Of a DNA stretch of 57,889 nucleotides, positions 8,028 through 15,196 are shown piece by piece. The number at the start of each line of letters is the position of its first letter. Position 1 is the stretch's first letter. The stretch comes from an uncultured Planctomycetaceae bacterium. Lineage in GTDB: Bacteria; Planctomycetota; Planctomycetia; Planctomycetales; Planctomycetaceae. A program made the position numbers and the translations under genes. A model generated the notes under the pieces. That model saw nothing but the letters and a program-made list of their open reading frames with translations. It made no database searches and was not told the DNA's origin. The DNA lies in the NCBI GenBank assembly GCA_903861195.1, contig CAIOTJ010000014.1, forward strand, positions 1-57,889, in the 5' to 3' direction.

Positions 8028-10367
8028 ATGATCTTGGGTTTTCGCCAGAGCCGGATTCCAACAACGCAGTCCCCGCAGGGTCTGGTTGCCGCACTCGCTG
8101 TTTGGGTGACGGCCGCGGTCAGCCTGGCCGCCGAGCCGAACCATCCGGCTGAGGCCGAACACTGGGCGTTCCGTCCGGTGGTCCGCGGTGAAGTTCCCGT
8201 GGTCCGCCAGGCTCATCAGGTGCGTTCGCCGGTCGACGCGTTTCTGTTGCGGCGGCTGGAAGCGCGGCAACTGCAATTCGCTCCCGAGGCGACTCGTCGG
8301 GAACAGATTCGCCGTCTCAAGTTTGATCTCACGGGGCTGCCGCCAACTCCGGCCGAGATCGCCGAATACCTCCACGACCCGGCTCCTGACGCCTACGAGC
8401 AACTGGTCGAACGGTTGCTCGCCAGTCCTCAGTATGGAGAACACTGGGGACGGTTCTGGCTGGACGTGGTGCGCTATGCCGAGACCTCCGGGTTCAACGC
8501 CGACCCGGTCCGTCCCCTGGCGTGGAAGTACCGGGATTGGGTGATTCAGGCGCTCAACCGCGATCTGCCGTTCAACACGTTCGTCGAGCAGCAGATCGCC
8601 GGAGATGAGCTGTTTCCGGACGATGCCCAGGCGCTGCTGGCCACCGGCTACATCCTGATGTGGCCCGACGAGAGCAATGCCTCGAACATCCTGCAGGCGC
8701 GGCAGGAATCGCTGAATGACCTGACCGGGAATGTGGCCGCGGTCTTCCTGGGGGTTTCCCTGGGGTGTGCCCAGTGCCACGATCACAAGTTCGATCCCAT
8801 TCCCCAGCGCGACTTCTATCGGTTCCAGGCGTTCTTCAGTGGGTTGGTCCGTTGCGACTCGGCCACGGTGGCCCCGCTGCCGCAATTGGTCGCCTGGCAG
8901 CAGCAGTACGACCAGTGGTTGACCGACTCTCAGCCGACCCGCCTGGAACTGCAGCGAATCGAAGCCGAAGCCCGGGTGAAGGCCGCCGGCGATCGGCGGA
9001 TGAAATTCCCGGCCGAGGTCCTCGCGGCGATTGATACCCCGCCCGAATTGCGGACCACCGTGCAGCGGCAACTGGCGTTCTGGGGAGAACGGCAGATGGG
9101 AATCACCGAAGAGGGGATTCACTCCAATCTCTCGGCCGAAGAGAAAGGCCGTCGCAAGGAACTGTTGGCCCAGATGGAGAATTGGCGGAAACGGCTGCCG
9201 CCTCCTCCGGCGGAAGTGCAGGGAATGGTGGCTGGCGAGGTCGACTGCACACCCCCGCCCACGCATCGCCTTGCTGCGGGGAGCTACAACAAACCGCTCG
9301 AAGAGGTTCAGCCCGGGTTCCCCTCGTTTGTGGCCACCGGCAGCACGGCCGATCTGGTGGCCACTCCCCCGCATGCGAAGTCTTCGGGACGTCGCAGTGT
9401 GCTGGCCCGCTGGTTGTCGGATGCGGCCAACCCTCTGGTTCCCAGGGTCATTGTCAACCGGGTCTGGCAGCAGCACTTTGGACGGGGGCTCGTCGACAAC
9501 GGGAATGACTTTGGTCGGCAGTCCAGTCCCCCGCTGCAGCCGGAACTGCTCGATTGGCTGGCGGCCCAGTTCGTGACTCCTGAGAGCCGTGTGGTCGCGG
9601 GCCAGTCAGGACTGGGGTGGAGCCTCAAGAATCTGCACCGGCTGCTGCTCAACTCGACCGCGTATCGACAGGGGGGAGTCGACCGGGTTCCGGCCGAGCA
9701 GTTGTCGGTGGCGCTGGAAGCCGATGAATTGAACCAGGGGTACTGGCATTTTGGCCGACGTCGCCTGTCGGCCGAGTCGGTGCGGGATTCGCTGCTGGCG
9801 GTCTCGGGAGATCTCAATGTCACCCAGTTGGGCCCCAGTGTCTGGCCCGAGCTTCCCCAGGGCTTCAACACCCGTGAGGCGTGGAAGGTTTCGCCTTCCA
9901 AGGCCGATCGCAATCGTCGCAGCGTCTACATTCACGCCAAGCGGAATTTGCCGTACCCGCTGCTCGAGGCGTTCGATCTTCCCGACATGCACGAGAGTTG
10001 TGCGCGGCGCTCGCAGACCACCGTGGCCCCGCAGGCGTTGATGCTGCTCAACAGCGAACTGGTGCTGCGCCTCGCCCGTCAGTTGGCGGGCGAACTGCTG
10101 CTGGACAACCCCGAGGCGGACAGTGTGCGGGTGATTGGGGAACTTTATCCCCGCGCGCTGGGACGATCGCCGGATGCCGATGAATTGCCCGCCGCCATCA
10201 GTTTCCTCGACCGGCAAACCCTGTTGCTGGCGGAACGGGGGCGTACGGGAGCACCTCTGTTGCTGCCCCAGGGGATGCCCAAATTTCTCGATCCCGCCCG
10301 GGCGTCGGCGGTGGTCGATCTCTGCCATGCCCTGCTGAACTCGAATGAGTTCCTGTACGTCGACTGA
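8028..10367 (+). CDS. DUF1549/DUF1553 domain secreted protein
   Basis: This 779-aa protein carries a signal peptide (about 1-27, ending SLAAEP), then the DUF1549 region. DUF1549 is recognisable by SPVDAFLLRRLE, LTGLPPTPAEI, HWGRFWLDVVRYAET and CAQCHDHKFDPI. The DUF1553 region follows in the C-terminal half (RSVLARWLSDAANPLVPRV, VNRVWQQHFGRGLVDN, QALMLLNSELV). Many relatives carry an N-terminal planctomycete cytochrome c domain; this one has only the single CAQCH inside DUF1549. The families are abundant in Planctomycetes and usually sit beside a DUF1501 gene, but their activity is unknown. A GTG at 7971 is in frame; the ATG at 8028 places the signal peptide at the N terminus. A DUF1501 gene faces it downstream. 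Confidence 0.9.
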   Translation: MILGFRQSRIPTTQSPQGLVAALAVWVTAAVSLAAEPNHPAEAEHWAFRPVVRGEVPVVRQAHQVRSPVDAFLLRRLEARQLQFAPEATRREQIRRLKFDLTGLPPTPAEIAEYLHDPAPDAYEQLVERLLASPQYGEHWGRFWLDVVRYAETSGFNADPVRPLAWKYRDWVIQALNRDLPFNTFVEQQIAGDELFPDDAQALLATGYILMWPDESNASNILQARQESLNDLTGNVAAVFLGVSLGCAQCHDHKFDPIPQRDFYRFQAFFSGLVRCDSATVAPLPQLVAWQQQYDQWLTDSQPTRLELQRIEAEARVKAAGDRRMKFPAEVLAAIDTPPELRTTVQRQLAFWGERQMGITEEGIHSNLSAEEKGRRKELLAQMENWRKRLPPPPAEVQGMVAGEVDCTPPPTHRLAAGSYNKPLEEVQPGFPSFVATGSTADLVATPPHAKSSGRRSVLARWLSDAANPLVPRVIVNRVWQQHFGRGLVDNGNDFGRQSSPPLQPELLDWLAAQFVTPESRVVAGQSGLGWSLKNLHRLLLNSTAYRQGGVDRVPAEQLSVALEADELNQGYWHFGRRRLSAESVRDSLLAVSGDLNVTQLGPSVWPELPQGFNTREAWKVSPSKADRNRRSVYIHAKRNLPYPLLEAFDLPDMHESCARRSQTTVAPQALMLLNSELVLRLARQLAGELLLDNPEADSVRVIGELYPRALGRSPDADELPAAISFLDRQTLLLAERGRTGAPLLLPQGMPKFLDPARASAVVDLCHALLNSNEFLYVD

Positions 10368-10394
10368 CACGGCCCACCGCCGCCGTCAATCAAG

Positions 10395-10465
10395 CCGTCG
10401 CCCACGGGGTCGCTCAAGGGGTCGCCCACGGGGTCGCCCACGGGGTCGCCCACGGGGTCGTTGGT
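10395..10465. repeat. 12-bp tandem repeat array
   Basis: About five to six consecutive copies of GGGGTCGCCCAC lie in the space between two convergent genes. Four are identical, one reads GGGGTCGCTCAA, and partial units occur at both ends. Copy number could vary by slippage. The unit is too short and lacks spacers, so it is not a CRISPR array. Confidence 0.85.
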
Positions 10466-10536
10466 TGCTGGAAACAACGCGTCGCCACTCGGTCCCGTTG
10501 GGGATGACCGTTCCATCCCGGTCCGATTCCCGGAAG

Positions 10537-10560
10537 ACCGGTCTCTCTCAGAAGACCGGT
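10537..10560. terminator. Hairpin between convergent genes, possible bidirectional terminator
   Basis: ACCGGTCT (10537-10544) and AGACCGGT (10553-10560) form a perfect 8-bp stem with an 8-nt loop. The stop codon of the minus-strand DUF1501 gene (10548-10550) lies in the loop. No T-run follows on either strand, so if it stops transcription it is not a classic intrinsic terminator. Confidence 0.4.
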
Positions 10561-11924
10561 ATCGATTCACCCGTCGGCTGGATTGCGACCGGTCGGCTCT
10601 GCCGGTCCGGAATCATCGTGTGCGGATCGACTCCCACCGCCTTGTAAACCGTTGCGACGGCATCCGCAGGTGAAAAGGTGCGGGTGCGACAGTAGCCGCC
10701 GATGGTGTCGGTCGCTCCCAACACCTGACCTCCCTGCACACCTCCACCCGCATAGAAGATCGAACCCGAGTAGCCCCAGTGATCGCGGCCTCCATTGCTG
10801 TTGATTTGAGGAGTCCGGCCGAACTCGGTCAGGTAGACGACCAGGGTCCGTTCCAACCTTCCCGAGAGCGACAGATCGTCGAGCAGCGCGGCGAATGCCT
10901 GATCGACCGCCGGAAGGTGATAGGGAACCTTGCACATCTGCCACATATGCGGCTGGTTCTGCCCGGGCGCACAGTGATTGTCCCACAGGTTGTTGTAGTC
11001 GCCCCAGTCGTAGCCGTAGTCCATCATGACGAACCGGGCCCCGGCATCGATCAACCGCCGGACCAGCAGGCAACGCTGACCCACTTTCGACCGTCCGTAC
11101 TTGTCGCGGGCGGCCTCGGTTTCCAACGAAAGATCAAACGCCTCGCGGACCTTGGGGGAGGTCATCAGGTCGAGGGCCCGCCCGTAAAGCTGCTGCATCC
11201 CTTCCATCGAGCCGCCCCGTTCGACCTCCCGCAACCGGGCTTCAACGGCGGTCCGCAGCGACTGGCGGCGCTCCAGCCGATCGGTCGAGACTCCCTCGAC
11301 CAGACCGAGATCGCGAACCTTGAACCCGGCCTCGCGAGGTTCTCCCATCGTGCAGAACGGGGCGTAGGTTTGCCCCAGCCACGCCGGAACGAACATGTCG
11401 GTGTTGGGGGGGCCGGGGCGGGTCGAACCGGGAACGGCGATGTAACCCGGCAAACCGGCGGAGGCTCCCCGCTGATGGTGGATGAAGCTGCCGAAATTGG
11501 GCTCGCTGAGAATCCCGTTCGGCAGGATGTTACGGCCCGACAGCGCGTAAGCCTGACCATCGAAATGGTCGTTGGTGCCGGCGGCGAAACTGCGGACCAC
11601 CGCCAGTTTGTCGGCCTGCTGGGCCAGGTGGGGCAGGGTCTCGGCAAACTGGATGCCCGCCACGTTTGTGTCGATCGGGCGAATGGGCCCCCGGATTTCC
11701 TCGGGGGCTTCGGGCTTCGGATCGAACGACTCGTGGTGGGTCACCCCCCCGGGCAGCCACAGAAAGACGACCTGGTCGGCCGTGGCGATCTGGTCGGAAA
11801 TGGGAGCGGCGGCGGCCGCCGGACCACGCAGCAATTGCTGTGCGGAACTGGCCAGAGTCACTCCGGCACACCGCAGCAGACTGCGGCGGTGGAGGTGAAG
11901 GGCTGCAAGCGGATGGGGGGCCAT
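10548..11924 (-). CDS. DUF1501 domain protein (sulfatase-like fold)
   Basis: This 458-aa member of the DUF1501 family has an alkaline-phosphatase-like fold as known for the family. A twin-arginine leader (HRRSLLRCAGVTLAS, about residues 10-25) suggests Tat export. Family marks are VVFLWLPGGVTHHESFDPKPEAP, VVRSFAAGTNDHF, a YGRSKVGQRCLLVRRLIDAG segment, VVYLTEFGRTPQIN and GGRDHWGYSGSIFYAGGG near the C terminus. The open frame begins at 12038, but the ATG at 11924 follows GGAG by 7 nt and starts just before the leader. It is convergent with the DUF1549/DUF1553 gene, whereas such pairs normally lie in tandem. No cysteine or serine of the formylglycine sulfatase motif was seen, so its activity is unknown. 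Confidence 0.88.
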   Translation of the reverse strand: MAPHPLAALHLHRRSLLRCAGVTLASSAQQLLRGPAAAAAPISDQIATADQVVFLWLPGGVTHHESFDPKPEAPEEIRGPIRPIDTNVAGIQFAETLPHLAQQADKLAVVRSFAAGTNDHFDGQAYALSGRNILPNGILSEPNFGSFIHHQRGASAGLPGYIAVPGSTRPGPPNTDMFVPAWLGQTYAPFCTMGEPREAGFKVRDLGLVEGVSTDRLERRQSLRTAVEARLREVERGGSMEGMQQLYGRALDLMTSPKVREAFDLSLETEAARDKYGRSKVGQRCLLVRRLIDAGARFVMMDYGYDWGDYNNLWDNHCAPGQNQPHMWQMCKVPYHLPAVDQAFAALLDDLSLSGRLERTLVVYLTEFGRTPQINSNGGRDHWGYSGSIFYAGGGVQGGQVLGATDTIGGYCRTRTFSPADAVATVYKAVGVDPHTMIPDRQSRPVAIQPTGESIPVF

Positions 11925-12149
11925 GCGAAAACTCCGCCAGAAAGGGTTGCAGGGCAGTTCAGCCACCACCCCACCGCGAGAGTATCGGCTCGATCGGGCA
12001 CCGACAAGCAGGCGTTGACGGGAGAAGCGTCGCGGCACTCGAGGGAGGTCCCTCGGGTGGTGAGATTGGGGCGTGCGGAAACATCCCCGCGAGGAGGGGG
12101 CTTGTCCGGGGATGGATCTGGTCCGGAAGTCGAGGTCGAGGCGCGTGAC

Positions 12150-14090
12150 TCAATCGGACTCGGGTTTCCCCCCGGGAGCCTCGGAGGGGCGGTCCTCCTG
12201 GCTGGGATCGAAGGCAATGGGGGGCGGGGGGAGCCAGTTGAGGGCGTTTGTCAGTTCTTCGGGTTGCAGCCCACCATCCTGATTGGTGTCGAATCGTTGC
12301 AGCAGTTGCGCGGTCACCTCGGGCCAGATCGTGTCGGGCAGCGCGTCCTGGGGCACTCTCGCCAGAAATCGGGCATATCCCGACAGCAGCATTCCCGCCC
12401 CAAAACCGGGAGGTTGGGGACGAGGTGCGGGGCCCAAGCGGGAAAACAGACCCCCCGGCCGGGGGAAAATCTTCACGATTTCAGCCGCGAGAGATTGTTC
12501 CGTGAGCGGATTCGATGTCTTGGCGGCCCCCCGTTCGTGCAGGGCGACGAAGGCGGCGGTGATTTCCCCGGACGAGAGCTTCTTGTCCTGATCGCGGTCC
12601 ACCGCCCGAAAGAGGGGCTTGGTGATTTGCCGGGCGAGGGCATCCCGCTGGACTGGACCGCCCAGGGTGATCGTCAGGGTTTTACCCGGACGGTTCTCCT
12701 CCAGCTGAGCCCGCAGAGCGGCGTGGCGGCGGGTGATGAAATCGAGGGGCTCGGGGGGTTTTTCTCCCAGCTTCATCAGCATCTTCCACATGCCGGGGAG
12801 TTCGGGCGGCGGGAGTTGGGCCTCGCGTGCCAGCGTCTCCCGGGCGGTCTGCTGCAGGGTGTCGATCAGCGGACGCAGCACGTCGGGGTGGCTGGCCTTG
12901 TCGAGAACCTCCCGCAATCGCGCACGATACATCTCACGCCAGATCGGGATCGCCAGGACCCGGTCCACGAGACGGTTGTAGCCGGTGGCGGGGGTGTCGG
13001 CCCCCCATTCGATCTGGCGATCGATCGGCCCCGCCAGTCCCAGGGCTCCGAAGGTCCCATTGAGATCCCACGGCAGGAAGACCCAGCGATTGTCGGCGGG
13101 ATCGAGATAGAGGTAGTAGTTGTGGCCGATCCCGACGAAGCTGTCGAGGTTGACGATGGCCGCACAGACGGCGACGTAGCGGGTGAAATTGTCGAGGTTC
13201 AGCAGGGTGTCGATCTGGTCCGCGAATTGCTCGTCGCTGGCGAAGTTGATGAGGCGGGTCAAATCCCGCAAGCGCTGCTTCTGGGCTTCGGTCGCTTCGG
13301 TCTTGGGACGGTAGAACTCTTCGTAGGGCTGCCATTCCGTTCCCAGATAAGGCAATCCCTGGAGCCCCTCGGGTTTCAGCAGCAGTCCGTTCGCGCTGCC
13401 AAAATGCCGTTTGAGAAACGACTTGTCGACCTGTTCAACCAGGGTGTAGAGCCCGATGAACTGGTGGTCGAATTTCGTGGGAACCGTGAGGGAGACTTCG
13501 CCCAGGGCGGTGCGGGCGGCGGGAATTCCCGCCGCCCGGAACGCGGCGAAGGCGAGCGATTCTCTCAGTTGAGATGGCTCAAAGGCATTATTTGTGAGAT
13601 TGAGCATTTTCAGACCATGAAAGGTCTGCCCCTCCACCTGTCGGTCAAAGTCGATCTTGAAGGGCCGCTTCGGGGAATTGCCGACCATTCCGTAGGACGA
13701 ATTTCCCTTGAAACGGACCCCCACCTGCTCAATTCTTTCTCCATTGAGTTCGACGCTGGCGGGAACGTAGCGAAAATCGAACTTGAAGCCTCCCCGGCGT
13801 TCGGCCGGTTCCCGCCGTTCCCCCCCTTCCGGAGATTTGCCAGACTCGCCGCCAAACTCGGGGGCCCCGAACAGACGCAGTCCCCGGGTGGGAAGCATCG
13901 CCTGCCAATTCTCGGCCGAGATCTGCAGATGCAGCTTCCAGAGCTTGTCGGGCCCGAAGACCGATTCCGTCGGATCGGAGGGTGTCTCTGCCCCGACCGC
14001 CAGCCGGGTCCACAGAATTCCGCACACCACCAGCACTTTCCGAAGTGCCGTTCGCCACACAGGCAGCAGCTGCGATCGTGAAGTTTTCAT
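12150..14090 (-). CDS. Secreted CotH-like kinase with two EF hands
   Basis: This 646-aa protein has an N-terminal signal peptide ending near VGAET. A CotH domain follows: VRFKGNSSYG, RPFKIDFDRQV, LNLTNNAFEPSQLRESLA, YTLVEQVDKSFLKRHFG, and the conserved HNYYLYLDPADNRWVFLPWD near 310-335. CotH proteins are atypical protein kinases; in Bacillus CotH phosphorylates spore-coat proteins. Two calcium-binding EF hands lie near the C terminus, DRDQDKKLSSGE at about 497 and DTNQDGGLQPEE at about 600, followed by a proline-rich tail. This combination suggests a secreted, calcium-dependent kinase. No good ribosome binding site precedes the ATG. It is transcribed away from the enoyl-CoA hydratase gene, which it faces back to back. 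A second CotH gene lies at 43062-44792. Confidence 0.88.
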   Translation of the reverse strand: MKTSRSQLLPVWRTALRKVLVVCGILWTRLAVGAETPSDPTESVFGPDKLWKLHLQISAENWQAMLPTRGLRLFGAPEFGGESGKSPEGGERREPAERRGGFKFDFRYVPASVELNGERIEQVGVRFKGNSSYGMVGNSPKRPFKIDFDRQVEGQTFHGLKMLNLTNNAFEPSQLRESLAFAAFRAAGIPAARTALGEVSLTVPTKFDHQFIGLYTLVEQVDKSFLKRHFGSANGLLLKPEGLQGLPYLGTEWQPYEEFYRPKTEATEAQKQRLRDLTRLINFASDEQFADQIDTLLNLDNFTRYVAVCAAIVNLDSFVGIGHNYYLYLDPADNRWVFLPWDLNGTFGALGLAGPIDRQIEWGADTPATGYNRLVDRVLAIPIWREMYRARLREVLDKASHPDVLRPLIDTLQQTARETLAREAQLPPPELPGMWKMLMKLGEKPPEPLDFITRRHAALRAQLEENRPGKTLTITLGGPVQRDALARQITKPLFRAVDRDQDKKLSSGEITAAFVALHERGAAKTSNPLTEQSLAAEIVKIFPRPGGLFSRLGPAPRPQPPGFGAGMLLSGYARFLARVPQDALPDTIWPEVTAQLLQRFDTNQDGGLQPEELTNALNWLPPPPIAFDPSQEDRPSEAPGGKPESD

Positions 14091-14128
14091 GAAGTCTTGC
14101 GCCAGGTCGGGTCAGGTGCCAGAATCTT

Positions 14129-14199
14129 CACAACAGTATCGCAAGGTTCCGCAAGGATTTCGACCGCAATGCCTCCCCTTCGGAGGCTCGACTGTTGTG
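14129..14199 (+). promoter_or_regulatory. Inverted-repeat structure in the leader region of the enoyl-CoA hydratase gene
   Basis: CACAACAGT (14129-14137) and ACTGTTGTG (14191-14199) form a perfect 9-bp outer stem. Inside it GCCTCC (14171-14176) and GGAGGC (14182-14187) form a second perfect stem with a 5-nt loop. The direct repeat GCAAGG (around 14140-14156) lies on the 5' side. The structure ends 44 nt before the ATG at 14244. If transcribed it would be a branched 5' leader; alternatively the outer arms are operator half-sites for the divergent genes. Confidence 0.45.
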
Positions 14200-14243
14200 C
14201 TCCACGGAAGTTTTCCCAAAGGTTTTGAGGTTTCCCTTACACC

Positions 14244-15086
14244 ATGCAACCCGAGACACAGGTTGAGTTGACCTCCCAGGAAAACGGGATCTACCGGATT
14301 CGCTTCTCCAGTGAGCAGGGAGTCCAGATCCTGTCCGAGGAAGTCTGCCGTCAACTGGGTCAACTACTGAAAGTGATCGCCAAGCAGCCCCCCCGCATCC
14401 TGGTGTTTGAGGCGACGGGGCGAACCTTTCTGGCGGGGGCCGAGCTGCGGGAATTGGCGGCCCTCGACCGGCGTGCGGCCCGACGCTATTCACGCCGAGG
14501 CCAGAAGCTGTTCCGCAAGATCGCGGAACTCCCCTGCCTCACGGTGGCGGCCATCCACGCCGCGTGTGCCGGAGGTGGTTGCGAGTTGTCGCTCGCCTGC
14601 GATTTCCGCTTCCTCTCCGACACCGCCCGCATTGGGCTACCCGAGGTGACCTTGGGAATCATTCCGGGGTGGGGAGGGGCGGCCCGCGCCGTGCGGGTCC
14701 TCGGCCCCGTGGCCGCCCGCCGCCTCATTCTCTCGGGCGAACTTCTTCCGGCCGCCGAGGCTCTCCAGATTGGAGTCGCCGATGCGATCTTCCCCGATGC
14801 GGAATTTGAAGCCTCGGTCAATGCCCGGCTGCAGCGGCTGCTGCGATGCGCTCCGGGAGCCATCGCCGTGGCCAAGCGATTCCTGGCGGAGGGACATCAT
14901 CTCGATCTCACCGATCTGCTCGTGGACGAATCCCGTTTGTTTGCGAGGTGTTATTCCAGCCCGGAACCCCCCGAGGGAATCGCCGCCTTCCTGGAAAAGC
15001 GCGAGGCGGTCTGGCCAGTCGACAAAAAGCGTCCCAAAGACGAGGGGGACGAATCGCCAACCGAGGCGGAATCCCAGAAATCCTGA
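14244..15086 (+). CDS. Enoyl-CoA hydratase/isomerase family protein
   Basis: This 280-aa crotonase-fold enzyme probably adds water to, or isomerises, an enoyl-CoA in fatty acid or amino acid breakdown. Both classic catalytic glutamates are present, E114 in AGGGCELSLACD and E134 in GLPEVTLGIIPGWGG. The oxyanion-hole regions (FLAGAEL at 62-68 and CAGGGC at 109-113) are intact. The length is close to the family norm, with a charged C-terminal tail (KRPKDEGDESPTEAES) that may be disordered. It has no signal peptide, so it is cytoplasmic. The ribosome binding site is weak. It precedes the FAD/Fe-S oxidoreductase by 110 bp. Exact substrate and the hydratase/isomerase distinction cannot be read from the sequence. 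Confidence 0.9.
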   Translation: MQPETQVELTSQENGIYRIRFSSEQGVQILSEEVCRQLGQLLKVIAKQPPRILVFEATGRTFLAGAELRELAALDRRAARRYSRRGQKLFRKIAELPCLTVAAIHAACAGGGCELSLACDFRFLSDTARIGLPEVTLGIIPGWGGAARAVRVLGPVAARRLILSGELLPAAEALQIGVADAIFPDAEFEASVNARLQRLLRCAPGAIAVAKRFLAEGHHLDLTDLLVDESRLFARCYSSPEPPEGIAAFLEKREAVWPVDKKRPKDEGDESPTEAESQKS

Positions 15087-15113
15087 AGGTCGCCGAACTC
15101 CCCCCGTGTCGGG

Positions 15114-15119
15114 TATAAT
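15114..15119 (+). promoter_or_regulatory. Candidate -10 box for the FAD/Fe-S oxidoreductase gene
   Basis: A perfect TATAAT lies 77 bp before the ATG at 15197. The bases 17 bp upstream (around 15091-15096) do not resemble TTGACA, so either the promoter relies on an activator or the match is chance. Confidence 0.4.
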
Positions 15120-15196
15120 CGACAAATGTGCTGGTGTTGTCCCAGGGGTGGGGCGGCGACGGTTGGGTCGGTTCTTGAGGTCACGGACGAGTCGAC

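Noticed and set aside
10395-10465. CRISPR array suspected from repeats
   Set aside because: The units are 12 bp, contiguous and lack spacers; no cas genes are present.
10779-14081. An 1100-codon plus-strand frame over DUF1501 and CotH genes
   Set aside because: Shadow frame; the minus-strand genes have signal sequences, conserved motifs and ribosome binding sites.
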